This document shows positions 35,188 through 47,750 of a stretch of DNA of 64,000 nucleotides, one piece after another. Where the stretch lies: positions 7,262,392-7,326,391 of the forward strand of contig NC_133297.1 of the NCBI RefSeq assembly GCF_005239225.2, in the 5' to 3' direction. The notes under the pieces were generated by a model, which saw nothing but the letters and a program-made list of their open reading frames with translations, was not told where the DNA came from and made no database searches. Numbering within the stretch: position 1 is the stretch's first letter; the number at the start of each line of letters is the position of its first letter. Source of the stretch: Populus alba. Its lineage: Eukaryota; Streptophyta; Magnoliopsida; Malpighiales; Salicaceae. The position numbers and the translations under genes were made by a program.

Positions 35188-35482
35188 CTGGGATTCACAA
35201 GCCTAATGACATTTTGACTCTTCCTTGGAACTGAAACTCTCTCTGATATCTCCTCAGTCCTCTTCTCTCTCTGTGTTAGTACTTCATTTGCCTACTCTCT
35301 CTCCACCCCCTCTGCTCTTTGCTTATACTCTTCAATTCTCAGATCAGTTATATCTTCAAGCGTTTATAAATCCCCCTTGATATTTCCTATTTCTAACGTT
35401 TCCTATAATAAATTTCTCTTCAAAACCTTTGATTTTTTCTCCCAAAAACCAAACCCATAAGAGACTTGATTGCATTAAAAAA

Positions 35483-36376
35483 ATGGATCGCTTTTCTACC
35501 AAATACACAGAGCATAAAACCGTGACCAACAAGCTGGTGAGATGGGAGGACTCAAAAGCCACAAGAATTGTAAGGATTTCAGTAACTGATGGGAACGCGA
35601 CGGACTCGTCTGGAGATGAAAATGAGGAACCCAAGATCCAACATCCAAGAATTAAAAAGCATATCAACGAGATAAGAATGACAAATTGCAGCGACAGGGC
35701 AGCAGAGGTTGCGAAAAAATCAGCAGGACAACAAGTTGTGAAAAAAAACTCAAGGGATCAGTATTATTATCCAGAAGGGAAAAAGTATCGTGGTGTGCGA
35801 CAAAGGCCATGGGGGAGATGGGCAGCGGAGATCAGAGACCCTTGTAGGAGAACCCGGGTATGGTTAGGGACTTATGACACGGCAGAGGAGGCAGCCATGG
35901 TTTATGATCAGGCTGCTATTCGTATTAAAGGACCTGATGCACAGACCAATTTCACAAACACTCTGGTGAGCAAACAACATACCCCGGATGTTGATATTAA
36001 TGTTAACATTTCTGGGTATGATTCTGGTAAAGAGTCTCATAATAGTCTATGTTCTCCAACTTCTGTACTTAGATTTCATTCCACTGGGGAACCGGGTCCA
36101 GAGTCACAGGCTGCTGTACAGAGTGACTGTTGTTGGAGACAAAATCAAGAGGTGGTTCAAGAAGAAATATTGAAGGGTGGTGATGATGAGTGTTTGGTGA
36201 TGGATCCTCTGTGTTTGAAGGAGTTTTGGGACTTTGAAAGTCCTGCACCGATTTTTTTTGAGGAGTGTAGCGTACCGGGCACTGTTTTGAGAGAAGATTA
36301 TGCTGATATGCCGGTACATTTAGACTGTGATTTTGGTTCCTGTTTATGGGACGTTGACAAGTATTTTGAGGCATAA
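35483..36376 (+). CDS. CRF: Cytokinin response factor, AP2/ERF transcription factor (297 aa)
   Basis: This is an intronless nuclear regulator. CRF proteins form a side branch of the cytokinin two-component pathway and bind GCC-box-like DNA. The N-terminal CRF domain is seen at about 8-65: [32 protein letters not shown] spacing (here [20 protein letters not shown]) and [10 protein letters not shown]. The single AP2 domain spans 101-158, with [39 protein letters not shown] and the closing [13 protein letters not shown] motif in the tail is a conserved CRF serine/proline motif, a likely phosphorylation site. The tail is acidic. I chose the ATG at 35483 because it follows an A-rich context and gives the family N-terminus; the frame is open 18 codons upstream but has no ATG there. 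CRF4-like is my best guess among paralogues. Confidence 0.94.
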   Translation: MDRFSTKYTEHKTVTNKLVRWEDSKATRIVRISVTDGNATDSSGDENEEPKIQHPRIKKHINEIRMTNCSDRAAEVAKKSAGQQVVKKNSRDQYYYPEGKKYRGVRQRPWGRWAAEIRDPCRRTRVWLGTYDTAEEAAMVYDQAAIRIKGPDAQTNFTNTLVSKQHTPDVDINVNISGYDSGKESHNSLCSPTSVLRFHSTGEPGPESQAAVQSDCCWRQNQEVVQEEILKGGDDECLVMDPLCLKEFWDFESPAPIFFEECSVPGTVLREDYADMPVHLDCDFGSCLWDVDKYFEA

Positions 36377-39300
36377 TTCCAGGATCATAAAAACCTTAAT
36401 TACTCTCTATTTGGGGTTTAAGGTTAAGCTATCTACATGATGATACGATGATTTGGTAAATTCCGAGGGGAGTTTTGGATTAGTACTGTTTTCAATTTTA
36501 GTTACAGTGGCCGTGTCTAAAGATTGTAAGGTTTAGCTTACAATTTGGAAATATATGTAAATCCTTTCCTTTTTCTTTATGTTTTCAAGATTTTGAATCT
36601 CTTGAGTGTTTCTTTATGGTAAGTGTTCGTTTGCGAAGATTGCAGGCAAGATTATGAATAGGGATTGGGAGTTTAAATCTTGACTGTTTTATATCACTTT
36701 TTGTATGTTTTTGTGCATGTTTTAATATTATGGGTTCGGAGAGTGAGATATTTTTACCTGCTGGACTAAAAAGAGCCTAACAAGTGTTAAAAGTGGTTTC
36801 CATGTTCGACGGTTGGCCACCTTGAACTCTCGAGAGCCACCCGCTACTTCTGCGTTTTGCTAGCCATTCTTTGGTAGTGATAACAAGTCCAAATTCCTGC
36901 CTATGATCGTGCTTTGCCTTTCCTGGTGTCTAGTGGACAGTGTTACAAAAATATCATGCATCAATTTGATCTAGTTGGGGTCTAAATCAGTATGTTGTCT
37001 GTAACGCCTCCAATAATATAATTTATTGACTGATAGTTGACTATGGCATTTATTTATTAACAATCCTTCTGGGAAAAATGTGATTGTCCAGCTGAGGATG
37101 CCAGCTATAGTTTCGTACTAGCAGATTATCCCATGTTTTTCATTTTTTTTAGTTTTAAATTATTTTTTTTAGGTATTTTTGTATTATTTTATAAGTTGAT
37201 ATTATAAATAAAAATAAAATTATTATTTTAATATATATATATTTTAAAAAAAACATAAAACATGTCAGTGTACTTAAACCAAGCTTTGGACTTTGAATTC
37301 AAAATACAGAATCCTGGCTTTTACTTGTATGACTTGAGCCCACTGAAATTACACAATGGTCAAGTGTGATCCTTGGACGAGAGCCACCAACAGGCTGTCT
37401 TCTCTCCTGACGGGAGGGAGCTTTGGTCTGTCCGAGGCACTAATGGAACCATAAATTCTTTCCCCACAAAACACGTCGGAAAGGAAGGTGTAGGTGCCTA
37501 GGGTAGCGGTGGCCTTTTTATAAATTCTAAGACATGCCACCTCTAACTTGCTTTAATTTTATGTTGACCACGACCCGGCGTGCCTCGACTCCGTGGTGTA
37601 AATTTTTTTTTTTTTTGTTTTAAGTATTTTTTTTTAATACTAAGAATATCAAAACAATAATTTTTCTTTTAAATATTAATTTAATTTTTCTTAGAAAAAT
37701 CTAAAAATTGCGTTGAAACCGCACTCCCAAAATAGGGATCTCCTTACTGAACAAGAGGGATCTTCTGACCGTACAACTGGTCAAAGATTGCAAAAAGTTT
37801 CGGGAGGTAATTTGGCATTGCAGGCTTGCTTTTATTACTCTAGTGTACAAAAGAGACCCACCTGCAAGCCTGTAACGAGAGATCTAAAAGAAGATGAGAA
37901 AAAATCAGACTCAGACCCACTAGCAACTTGCAAGTCTGTATTTGGTCACTTCTGGAAATAATTTTACCCAAGTTTTATTTCCCGTTACAGTCCTCGCTCC
38001 CCGCAACTTTTACCAGCAGTTATGGTTCTTGCGCGCGGTTGACACATCGTCTAGTTGTCGAAAGTGGGGAACTCTCTCCTCGATCGTCTAGCTTCTTGAG
38101 TTTTGGCGTCCCATGTGAAATGGTTGGGGCAGTGAGATATTTGTGAAGGACCTAACCATGCAAGGCAAAACTATCTCGATGATAAGAGTGCCGGGTGTAT
38201 ATCACATGGTATCTCGACGATTTCAGTTACTGCTTTTCATTTCTCGTTGGGATTTTCTTAATGTCCACCACAAATCCATTACTTGGATTATCCGAATTCT
38301 TTTTTTTTTTTTTTTGGTGAGAAAAAATCACTGCGCAAGGAGAATAAGTTATCGGTGCTTTTGGATGAAGTGGAGGCATTATACACGTGTTAAATGTTCA
38401 TCTATAAGCAAAAAAAAAAGAAAAAAGAATCGTCCAGCGAGTGTACTTTTTAATTTGAAAGTTAGATATGAAATTAACTCGATAGCAAGAGCAATTGATG
38501 GACCATGGAGCAAAATAATCAGATGGCAGGGAGGGAAGTTGGAGCTAACTTCAAGGGAATTTTGAATACTCCATCAGTCGGAAAGGCTGTGGGCACGCAT
38601 AGCAATCAAGAAGCTACCAAAGAAGAGAGAAATGGTCCCACTAACAGAGTTAGCAGTTTACACGTGATTTGTAGATAGCTGGCAATCAGAGGTGGTCGGA
38701 CTGAAAAGTTAGTTAATATAGTTAATTAGAATGTATAACATCGATACTGTAATGTTTAATTCCGGGAGAGGCAGATAGTATGAGCTGACATTTCTTCGAA
38801 GTTTTACATAACTTCTTCTCTTTATTATTTTCTGATTCTCTCAGTTTTTTTTTTTTTTCTAAACTTTATTTTCTTCTCAAATTAATCCTTGGTGTTAAGG
38901 AAGGTTAATAACACACAGAAAGGAAGGTTAATGTACAGCATTATTGTTTCAAGAATTCAAATGGTTAGACAGAAAGGATCCACTACGAGAAACAAAAAGA
39001 TGGGCAGGGAAAATAAAGAAGAGAAAACTTAAAAGTGGGAGAAACATAATATCGACAAACATCGCAAAGAAGCTCGCTATCTTTTTGACCCTGCAGGGAT
39101 GGCATGTATTAGCATGAGGATTTTTTAACGGTTAAACTAACTTGGATCTGTTATCAAAGAAAGTTTTAAATAAGCACTCGGATTAATTCTCTGGACAATC
39201 CCGCGTGGGTATGGGGACAGGAGAATTTCTTGCTGTGAATAATCATCATTTATATGGAAATCACGGGGAAAAAAGGTACCGAAGGAAAAGTTATATTAAC

Positions 39301-39420
39301 AAAAATAAAAAAAAAACCGTAAAAAACGTGGGGGAGTAGTGCTTCTTTTCTTCTTCTTCTTATCTTAGATTTTCTTTTCAATCAATGTTATTGTTTTTTT
39401 TTTTATAAATATTATTTAAT
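36377..39420. other. Intergenic region downstream of the CRF gene
   Basis: The 3' UTR probably reaches about 36580. A short AT-rich dispersed repeat lies at 37145-37265. The blocks 37350-37560 and 37700-38570 have balanced composition and several open frames, but none gives a recognisable protein. The stretch 38570-38880, with GTTAGTTAATATAGTTAATT and a following T/C-rich run, has the look of an LTR end. It is best regarded as decayed retroelement DNA. Confidence 0.4.
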
Positions 39421-40110
39421 ATTAAATTTATTTTGTTATAAGATTATTTTATTTTGATGACATGAATCTCGAGTTTGTTCAATTAACCCGGTTGATTTAC
39501 ATATTTTATCATTCAATATTGGATATATATAAACAATTGAGGGTTGAGTTTCATAATTTATTTTGATTTGCTCTCTATGTGGTTATTTAAGTCTCATGAT
39601 AAAAAACACAGATTTAACAGATTAATTCAGGTTAAATCAGGTTTTTTTTTTATTTTTTTTACGAGGTTATCTTGATTTCATGACTCAGGTTATGAGTTTG
39701 ATAGATTAATTCAAATTATTTTTTATGTTTTTTATAATCTCATTCTTCAATATTGGGTTGATTGAAAATTAAACTTCATTATTTGCTTCAATTTGCTTTT
39801 TTTAGGGTTATTCCGATCATTATAACTTGGATCATATGTTTAACATGTTAACTTTGATTTCTTTTCAAGTCCTTTCTTTATTTGAGTTTTTTTTTTTTTC
39901 AATTTTATCTTTCAACATTTGATTGATTGAAAATTATTCTTCACAATTTGATTTGATTTGCTTTCTATAGGGTTATCATAATCTCTCCACTTGGATCGTG
40001 GATTTGATATGTTAATCGAGTTGATCCAAATCAATCTAATACATTATTAATGTTAAAAAATGATATAATCTTGAATTTTTTTTAGTTAAACTATATTTTT
40101 ATAGGTTGTT
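39420..40110. repeat. Degenerate tandem array, about 165-bp units
   Basis: Units carry the phrase TTCAATATTGG or TTCAACATTTG, then GATTGATTGAAAATTA, then GATTTGATTTGCTTTCTAT, then GGTTAT, then ACTTGGATC and a TTAA-rich tail. Anchors at about 39510, 39744 and 39909 mark at least three units. On the complementary strand the words (GATCCAAGT, AACC, AATCAATC, CAATATTGAA) are those of the array at 59170-60110, so the two arrays belong to one family in opposite orientation. Confidence 0.6.
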
Positions 40111-43100
40111 TGAGTCATTTTTTGTACCTACAAAGTTAACTGATTCATATAGAGACATCTCTCATACGATTTATTTTTTTTTCACTAGAAAGATATATTA
40201 ATAATATCTAAATATTTGTTTTATATTTTAAAAATAACTTAACCCAACACGTAACATAATGTAAGTCAATTATCTATTATAATAGAAAAGAAAATCATCC
40301 ACCCATTGCTTAGCAAAAATACTCAAACCATCACACTGATCGTAACGAATGGAGGGGTAAGAAATTTAATACACTCTCTATCGTTTTGAGGATTCTATTA
40401 GATTTTTTTTTCACGTATTAATTGAGAAAGATATGTTAAATATTGTGTGAACTTATACGTTTTTTTTATTATATTTATTAAAAATTAAATGCAGTTGAGC
40501 ATAGAAGCTATGAGAGTTCAATTTTTAGAGCGGGTTAAAATAGTAAAATTTGGTATTCAGTTTTTTTAACTTTCAGACAAAAGATATAGACATCTAAATA
40601 AGAAGAAAAAACTCTCATGGACTTAAAGAATAACACTCAACAAACATGAGTTGTCGTGTATGTTAGAATCTAAGTGACCCTAAAATATTCCATTCGTTTA
40701 TTTTAATTTTTTTTTGCTTGTTTTTGTTTTGATGATAAAGGTATTTTCAGACAATTACAGTACTGCATGTATTGATAAACTCATCATAAGATTTCAATAT
40801 TAGTGGTTCCTTGAGGATATATAAAACTCATTTACCAATCAAATTAAGGCTATAAAAGTTCCCTACGTTGAATTCTAAGCAACTCAAAGCATGCATGTAA
40901 ATAGTATATATTTTTTAATTTTTAAAATTTATTTATAACATCACTATATCAAAATATTTTAAAAATACTAAAAATTTTAATTTTAAATAATAAAATTAAA
41001 TTTAAAACAAATAGTGTTTTGACCACACTGCGAAGCTTCCTTAACCTTAACGTTTGTGCCTCGTCCCTATGGCTAGTGTTGAAATTAACATAATTCGTGA
41101 TTAAGCATAAAGCTTCTTCTGATTCCAACGGAAAAGCAAAAGGATAAGTTGTTAGTTAAGCATTTAATTTCTAGTTAATATGTTTTCAGGTGTCTTTCAT
41201 CGGAAACAATATTGTAATATTGCAATTTGAAACAAATGTTCTTCCCATATTATAGAAATGTAATACTAGCATGAAAACCCATGTGATAACAAGTCAAAAA
41301 AGTCTATGGATAATAATCAAATCTTACCTAGGTATTTACTCATATGTAAAAATGGCTTGATGATCATGCAAATTTGTTTTTATTTATTTCAAGTCAATTA
41401 GAGATGCTGCCCTAGTACACATCATGCCTCAAAACACTAGAGAAAGGGGGGAAAAAGAACCACAACATGGCAGCAAGCAACAATTTCTGCTCATTTGCAT
41501 TTTTCCAAACAACAACGAGCTAGGCAATAAACAAATTGCAGATTAACCAACTAATCACAGATAATACACAAAATCAAAAGCACGCATGTATCAACTGTCA
41601 GAACTGCAAGAGGACTTGGTGTTAAGAATGCGAGATTGATGATAACTACATAAAAAAAAAGTGCAGAAAATTGCTTCTCTTAGTCTTTAGTGGTGGTGGT
41701 TTTGCAGAAACACTTGCTTCTCGTAGTGAATTCGCTACAACAGGTAGCATATTGGCTAATATTCTATTTTCCTCATTTTGTTTAAGCATTCTATGCCCTT
41801 GCGGATTTGCAATGAAAATTTTCCGTGTGGTGGATTTGGGGCTTTTTGAAACCAACAAGGTAATGGTGGTTTTTCAGCCTTTTCTAGCAATGCCGGAGGT
41901 AGCCAACAAGGAATTGGTGGTTTCTCTGCTTTCAGTGGTGGATGTTTCGTTGGAGATAAGGAAGGCGATGGATGCGGGTTGTTTATGGTTGCTAGACAAT
42001 GGTGGCCTTCGGAAAAGAAAGAAAATGAGAGAACAGGTGGTGAGGACGGCTAGGGTAGAAGAGAAGCGGACATGTATTTTCTTAAAAAAATGAAAAAACA
42101 CTTTATGACAATTTTATAATTTTGTAGCTGTAACAATTACAGGGCTATTTAGTTCTTAAATTAAATATAATAGTAATTTAATATATAATTCAATCTTTTT
42201 TATTGGTTTTTTTCACATATGGATGGAGATATAAAGTGCCATGACCTTGTAAATTTTAGGATGCATGTAAATTGTAATTTAAAAATAAAGTTAAAATAAA
42301 AAATAAATAAACTATAAAATGATCATTATAATTTCTCTTATTTTGTTTTATTTTAAGTTAGGGTGGGAGGTTTTTTAAAAAAATAATAAATTAGAAGATG
42401 TGAATTTATATTTTATAAGTATTTGTTTGGTATTATGGTGTAAAGTATTTTTTTATAAGTTTTTATCGCTTAAAAATATATTAAAATAATTTTTTTTAGC
42501 TTATTTTTTTTTATATCAACACATCAAAATCATATGAAAATATAAAAAAATATTATTTTGATGTTTTTTAAGCTAAACACACTTTAGTTATGTTTGTTTT
42601 TACGTTTAAAAAGTGATTTTAAAGATTTTTAAAAATTATTTTTTTTCAAAATTATTTTTTTAATGATCTTAATATATTAATATCAAAAAAAAAATTATTT
42701 TAATATATTTATAAATAAAAATGATTTTAAAAAATAATTACTTCTATCATCAAATGCTATCTTTTAAAATTCAAATATGAGTGAACTGAGCTAGACGCGA
42801 ATTATTGGCGTCTATAAATGTGGGCCTCGTCAATTTTCTGACGCAGCCCATGGGCGTGCTGTTTTAAACGACTCTAAAGTCCGCTTTCCTTTTAGTTGTG
42901 GTCCAGCTATTGGTCATCGGCTTGTCTGGTTGCCAAGATCCAATGGATTAACGTTCCGTCCATCTTCCTCGTTTGGGATTGATAACAATTATCCCGTGAA
43001 GTTACTGGAGTTGGTTAACTATATGATTAATCTCAAGGATTTGTCTAGAAATGTTAGTGATGAAAAATTAAGAATCCAAGCCTTACGGCGTTGCGAAGAG

Positions 43101-43873
43101 CCAGTTACTGCTAAGATAATCTCGCGGAGATTAAAACGTAAAGGGAGAGAGTAAGTAATAAGATTTCATAATTTTCTGTCAATGAAGTGCAGCCCATCCC
43201 ATTTTGTCATGAGTTTGCTTCCAGCTTTATGGGATTGGACCCCTTTTTTATCCTTTGATTTTCGAGTGATCTCAGTAACCTTCTCACTAAGAGATGCCAG
43301 TGTTTCAAATATTTGAAAAGAACAATGTTATGGATGATCTTCGGGTTAAATGATGAGGGATCGATGATGGGACGCCATAATTTTAGCATGCTCCTGCTCC
43401 TGACACTCCGTGATCTCCAATGAACACTTCGCTCTGCCACAGCAAATTTCTTGGCTAATGGTCCTTCGGCCCTAACCATCCATATATATATATCATGGTG
43501 CAGTGCATATGTAAATGATGACACAGATGCATTGCTTTGGCGCCATGTGCTGGAAAGCAAGGTTGTGGGGTATAAACAACTAAGCCTCTCGCTTACAAAC
43601 AAAACTTCTCTTTAAAGCAAACCCACGCAAAAAAAGAAGAAAAGGAAAAGGAACAGTATGATCTGTTTTGTTTCGATAAGAAACCGAATCGCCAACCATA
43701 CAAAAAATAAGAAGAGGCCTGCCTTCCAGTTTCCATTATATCATATAGTCTCGAGCTTTCCATTCCCACCACAGACCTAATAAAACCAAAGCCGGCAAAG
43801 TCTGAAAAGTGTTAGTGAGCATTGCTGGAAAAACTACAAGAGAAGGTTTTAATTGCTCTGCTGTTCCTCTTCG
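40111..43873. other. AT-rich intergenic region upstream of the PDV1-like gene
   Basis: Short AT-rich dispersed repeats are at about 40915-41025, 42425-42580 and 42595-42750. At 41646-42101 the DNA is more balanced and open in more than one frame on both strands; neither reading is recognisable, and a decayed gene or unknown small gene cannot be separated. At 42780-43160 another balanced block ends in a basic reading (ISRRLKRKGRE) that I cannot assign. A third such block, 43200-43620, is open on the minus strand for 131 codons but lacks a usable ATG at its start. The last 200 bases should hold the promoter and leader of the next gene. Confidence 0.4.
42425..42750. repeat. Two adjacent copies of the short AT-rich dispersed repeat
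   Basis: The first copy (42425-42580) has ATATTAAAATAATTTTTTTT, then ATCAACACATCAAAATCATA, then a TATTATTTTGATG arm. The second (42595-42750) runs in the same manner with GATCTTAATATATTAATATC and ATTTTAATATATTTATAAAT. Nesting or tandem insertion of the same family is suggested. Confidence 0.5.
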
Positions 43874-45200
43874 ATGGAATTAAGGAGGGACCTGCAGACT
43901 CTCATTGAGAGAGCATGGGGTTTGCATGATGGGCTCGCTGAGGAAATCAAAAACATCAACAGCTACTTCTGCAGGTTCTGTTCAGAACATGGTCGTTATT
44001 ATAGCATAGTGGAGACCCCATTTCAGGAGAAGGAAGGATTGATTGCCATTAAGGATTCATTGAAGGAAGTAGGGAACGTGCTTGTCATTTTACAGGTACG
44101 TTGATCATTCCTTTCCTCTACTTATTTCAAGATAGCTAGCTCAGAATTAGCGTGCTGAAATTAGTCTTTCAGATAGTTTCATTTGGATTTATCAGAATTT
44201 GACATTTCAATCCCATGTTAGAGACATTACGCCTCGAATCAACAAGTACTAAAATGAAAATTCTGTGGTAATTAATATTGATAGTTGTATATACAGCACA
44301 CAAGTCCTCAGGCATTCTTCATATATAGTAGTTGTATATTGCACCATACTTAACAGTTACAGCTTGAACTACTATTGAAAAAATGTTAGCCAGGCAGACC
44401 AGGGTCCCATTAATAAAGGCGCAGTCTGCCAAAAACCAGGCTCTGCTCGATAATTTCTTGTTTTAATTCGAACTTGAAGTACTGCACAAGAAATAAACAT
44501 ACGGAGTACGTAATTGATTTTCAGGCCCCGACTACGTCAAGGTACAGGGATTGAATACTGATGGAAATTTCTTGATGTAATGAACTGCAAAGTAGCGTTA
44601 CTTGTATTCCCTTACTGGAAATCACAAAATGTCAGCGGACAACTCTATATCCTTTTCTCATGAAGTTGCTAGGTTTACCTTCCTTCCCCTAATACCATGA
44701 TGCAGAGATTACGATCATGGCAACCGATTGATAGGCAAGAGGCAATTACACGATTAGAAGGAAGCTGGTTGATTCTCATGGAAAAGGTGGCACGATATCA
44801 AGGAAGACCACTTGGTGTGGTGGAAGAGTTGAACGCCTGTTTTAGCAATGGAAAGACTGTTTTTGACTGGAAGTTGAATGAGAAAAGGAAGATCAAAGGT
44901 GATGATTCCAATGTTCAAGAGGAAAAGAGGTTGGCAACTGCAGGTTTTGTCGTTTGTTGGATTAGAATGTTATTCAACCAGTGGAGGTGGCAAAAAGCTA
45001 TTGGAGTTGCAGCAAAACTGATTTTGGTTTCAGCTAGCGTTTCATCTACAGTAAAATTCTGCCATGGCAGGCTGCATTGTTGCAGTTCACAAAGGAAAGT
45101 TGTTTCACTGTTTGAACCAGTATATTCAAGAACAAAAGAAAACAGTACAGCATTATCCCCCTCAAACAGCCCTCTAGATGTTTTTTATGGCAGGGGATGA
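43874..45200 (+). CDS. PDV1: Plastid division protein PDV1-like (238 aa)
   Basis: PDV1 is a chloroplast outer-envelope protein that recruits the dynamin-like protein DRP5B (ARC5) to the division ring and contacts PARC6 in the intermembrane space. Two exons: 43874-44095 and 44706-45200, joined in frame (CAG before GTACGT; ATGATGCAG before AGA). The cytosolic part (1-165) opens with LIERAWGLHDGLAEEI and carries the family motif ITRLEGSWLILMEKVARYQG then RPLGVVEEL at about 88-115. A membrane segment lies at about 171-191 (KAIGVAAKLILVSASVSSTV). The tail ends SPLDVFYGRG; the terminal glycine is the residue needed for partner binding in this family. The length is shorter than Arabidopsis PDV1 (272), mainly in the middle linker. 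The ATG at 43874 is the first in the frame. Confidence 0.85.
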
Positions 45201-47005
45201 TTTTATTATGCTTAATTCGGTTAACCACTACTCGATTCAACCTCAGTAGTATATGATTTTATCTACTTAGAATCGAACAGAGAATAAAACTTCGTATAGG
45301 ATCAATTTCATGGATCACGTTGTTGTGCTCCACTTTTATGCATTCTGAAATTGCTTTACTCCTTTAGGACCTTGTTCTTTACACGTAATTAACTGCGTGT
45401 TTCTTTTCAGTGCTAAATAAAGCAAAAAGAAAAAGAAAACAGCGGAAACTTTAGTCGATGGACAATTAGAAACACTGACCTCCATAAAAATAATAAAATA
45501 GTGAAGATTGAACGGCAATTACGTCGGCCAAACAAATCACACAACAGCAATCAGAATGCAACATCCTTTCTTTCTTTACGAGGTTAGGGTATCAAACATG
45601 TTTTTAGGGAATTTCCAATTAGACTGGAGTTCAGTTGGGTAGAAGAAAGTTGGCTATTTCTTGGACAAATTAGGGGAATCAGCACCCAAAATCAAAACAA
45701 TTGGAGAAATTAATAGCAAAATGTTTCAGTGAAATAACATATTTTAATCTTTCCTGCTTTAAAACGTGAGAAAATGTGTTGTTTCATTTAAAAAAAATTA
45801 AATAGTATTATTCAATTTTTTTTTTTAATATGCTAATTTTAAAAAATATCCGTATTTCTTGAGACCAGCTTGCTTCCAAGAGCGGAATGTAATGATTTGC
45901 ATTTTATTTTCTGGGCTAAGCGGTGCTCCCCTTGTACGGACCAAACCAATGCCAAGTCCAGATTGTCAAAGAATTCCTGGTCACTTTCTTTAGTCCAGTC
46001 CACTAATGCGGCTTTGCGAGCCAGTCATTTTCTATTTTCTATTATTATGGTCTCCACACCTCCCAACCATAGTTGTCATCGACTCAGGACTAATCTGAAA
46101 AAAAAAAGATATTATTGGATTAATGTAGGTATATTATTTTTATTAAAACAGTACTACTTAAAACATGAAATATTTCATAAGGAGACATATTTAAAACAAA
46201 TTTAAAAAACCGCCTCACTTTCTTATAACCAACTGCCCCTCCGTTTTCCCTTCCATTCAATGCAAACCCCAACTTAATTTCCCTAGCAAATAAAATCAAG
46301 GCATTCTACAACACCAAACTTGACTTGCAAAAATTATATAATATGGATAATAAATAAAATTTAGACTAGAAGGACAATACAAAGTGGAGCAAATGGTGGT
46401 GGGATCATAGCTGTCAATTACCTTTTATTTTTATATAGCACAAAAAATATAATATAAACTTAGATTGTAAAGAATAAATCGTAAAATTATAATGGTTAAT
46501 GTAAATAATAAGCAATTTCATTAATAAAAATATAATATACTTGTTCTTGTATAATAAAACCCTATCATTCAAGATTTAGAAAAAAAATAAAGGTTAGAAG
46601 TTGTTGATAAGACTTCGTGTCAAAAAAAAAAACATTAAAAAAATATATATTTTAACAACTATGCTTTTTTTATTGGCTAATATTAATTATAATATTTCCT
46701 CCAAATGCATAACCATTTACAGCGATTATTTTAGTTGATTTAATGTTTTTTTTTTATTTTAATGAATAATACGTTACTTTTAGATATTGTTATATTTTTA
46801 TAAATTTCAGATATTATTTGTTGTAAAATTATGAATCTCAACAAGTTGATTAATAATGAATTATAAGTTTTGTATCAATCAAACAATTCAAAATATTTTT
46901 TTTATTAGATTACACCAGTTATAAGATTTTCTATAAAGAAATTATAATCCTTTAAATTTATTGGATTAGATTAATGTTATGTTACTTTTGTACGTAAAGA
47001 TATTA
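45201..47005. other. AT-rich intergenic region
   Basis: The start probably covers the 3' UTR of the PDV1-like gene. Nothing else is recognisable. The block 45860-46080 is more balanced but gives no identifiable protein. From 46300 to 47000 the DNA is very AT-rich. Confidence 0.5.
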
Positions 47006-47115
47006 CCAATTTTAGCAATGTAGAGCTTGCCTTCACGGTATTCCTATAAAATAAAAATTTTCCTCGATCATAAAATCAAGATTTTTCCAATTTTAACAAC
47101 GTAGAGCTTGCCTTG
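47006..47115. repeat. Short direct repeat, 28 bp at 81-bp spacing
   Basis: The phrase CCAATTTTAGCAATGTAGAG then CTTGCCTT at 47006-47033 recurs with two changes at 47087-47114. The second copy lies about 70 bases before the carrier start codon. It may be a remnant of the duplication that produced the truncated carrier. Confidence 0.7.
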
Positions 47116-47185
47116 ATGGATAAATGCAGCAGCAACATGAAGAGTTGATATTGAAGAAATCTCGAAAGAAGGTAGTAATATTCTT

Positions 47186-47750
47186 ATGATTAACAGTGAG
47201 GAATCAAAATCAGTCGCATCAGATTTTGAATTAGGTTTTGGAGGCAGAGCTTTCGCTGCAGCTGGTGCCGCTGTTCTCTCCGCCGTCATTGTTAATCCTC
47301 TCGATGTCGCCAAGGTGCCTAATTTTCTATTTCAACTCCTCCAATTTTTCCTTTTTTTGTTTTTATGACCACTCATCTCTTCATTTTTCTAATTAAATCT
47401 TCTTCTGTGACTGATAATGTTTTAATTGATGATTTATTCATTATGTATTTTCGTAGACAAGGTCGCAAGCTAAGGCAGCAGGAGTTCCTTACCAAGGTCT
47501 ATCTAGTGGAACGGCGTGTTTTGAATCGAATACGGTATGCTCATTGTTGCTATTTTATTGTAATTGGCTTTAATGAGAAATCAGGAGTCTCATATATAGC
47601 ATATTGAACAGTGTTAATTTCTGATCTAAAATTGTTATTCCAGATGTTTCCTGACGTGAAAAGCACCATAGGCGCCTGCAGAGAGCATCATCTGTGGGAT
47701 ATTTTCGCAGGAACGATCAGATGTAAACCGTGCCTCCCAGTTTACTTCAA
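47186..47750 (+). pseudogene. MTM1: Truncated MTM1-type mitochondrial carrier (SLC25A39/40 family)
   Basis: MTM1 carriers sit in the mitochondrial inner membrane and are linked to manganese loading of superoxide dismutase and to iron or glutathione handling. Exon 1 (47186-47314) encodes GFGGRAFAAAGAAVLSAVIV then NPLDVAK, the first half of transmembrane helix 1 with the PxD carrier signature. Exon 2 (47457-47534) continues with TRSQAKAAGVPYQG and CFESNT. A third piece starts at 47644 after TTATTCCAG with MFPDVK, but the conserved cysteine-rich loop and KGTLDVF segment that should follow are not readable, and the frame ends at 47895 in unrelated sequence. About three quarters of the roughly 300-400 residues are missing. 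A real gene with distant exons is unlikely because nothing matches further downstream before the next gene. Confidence 0.75.

Noticed and set aside
37713..38565. Several adjacent plus-strand frames downstream of the CRF gene
   Set aside because: They overlap in different registers, contain poly-T-derived Phe runs, and show no domain; nearby sequence looks like a decayed retroelement.
43207..43602. A 131-codon minus-strand frame upstream of the PDV1-like gene
   Set aside because: The frame opens at a TTG rather than an ATG and its first ATG leaves only a short reading of no known family.
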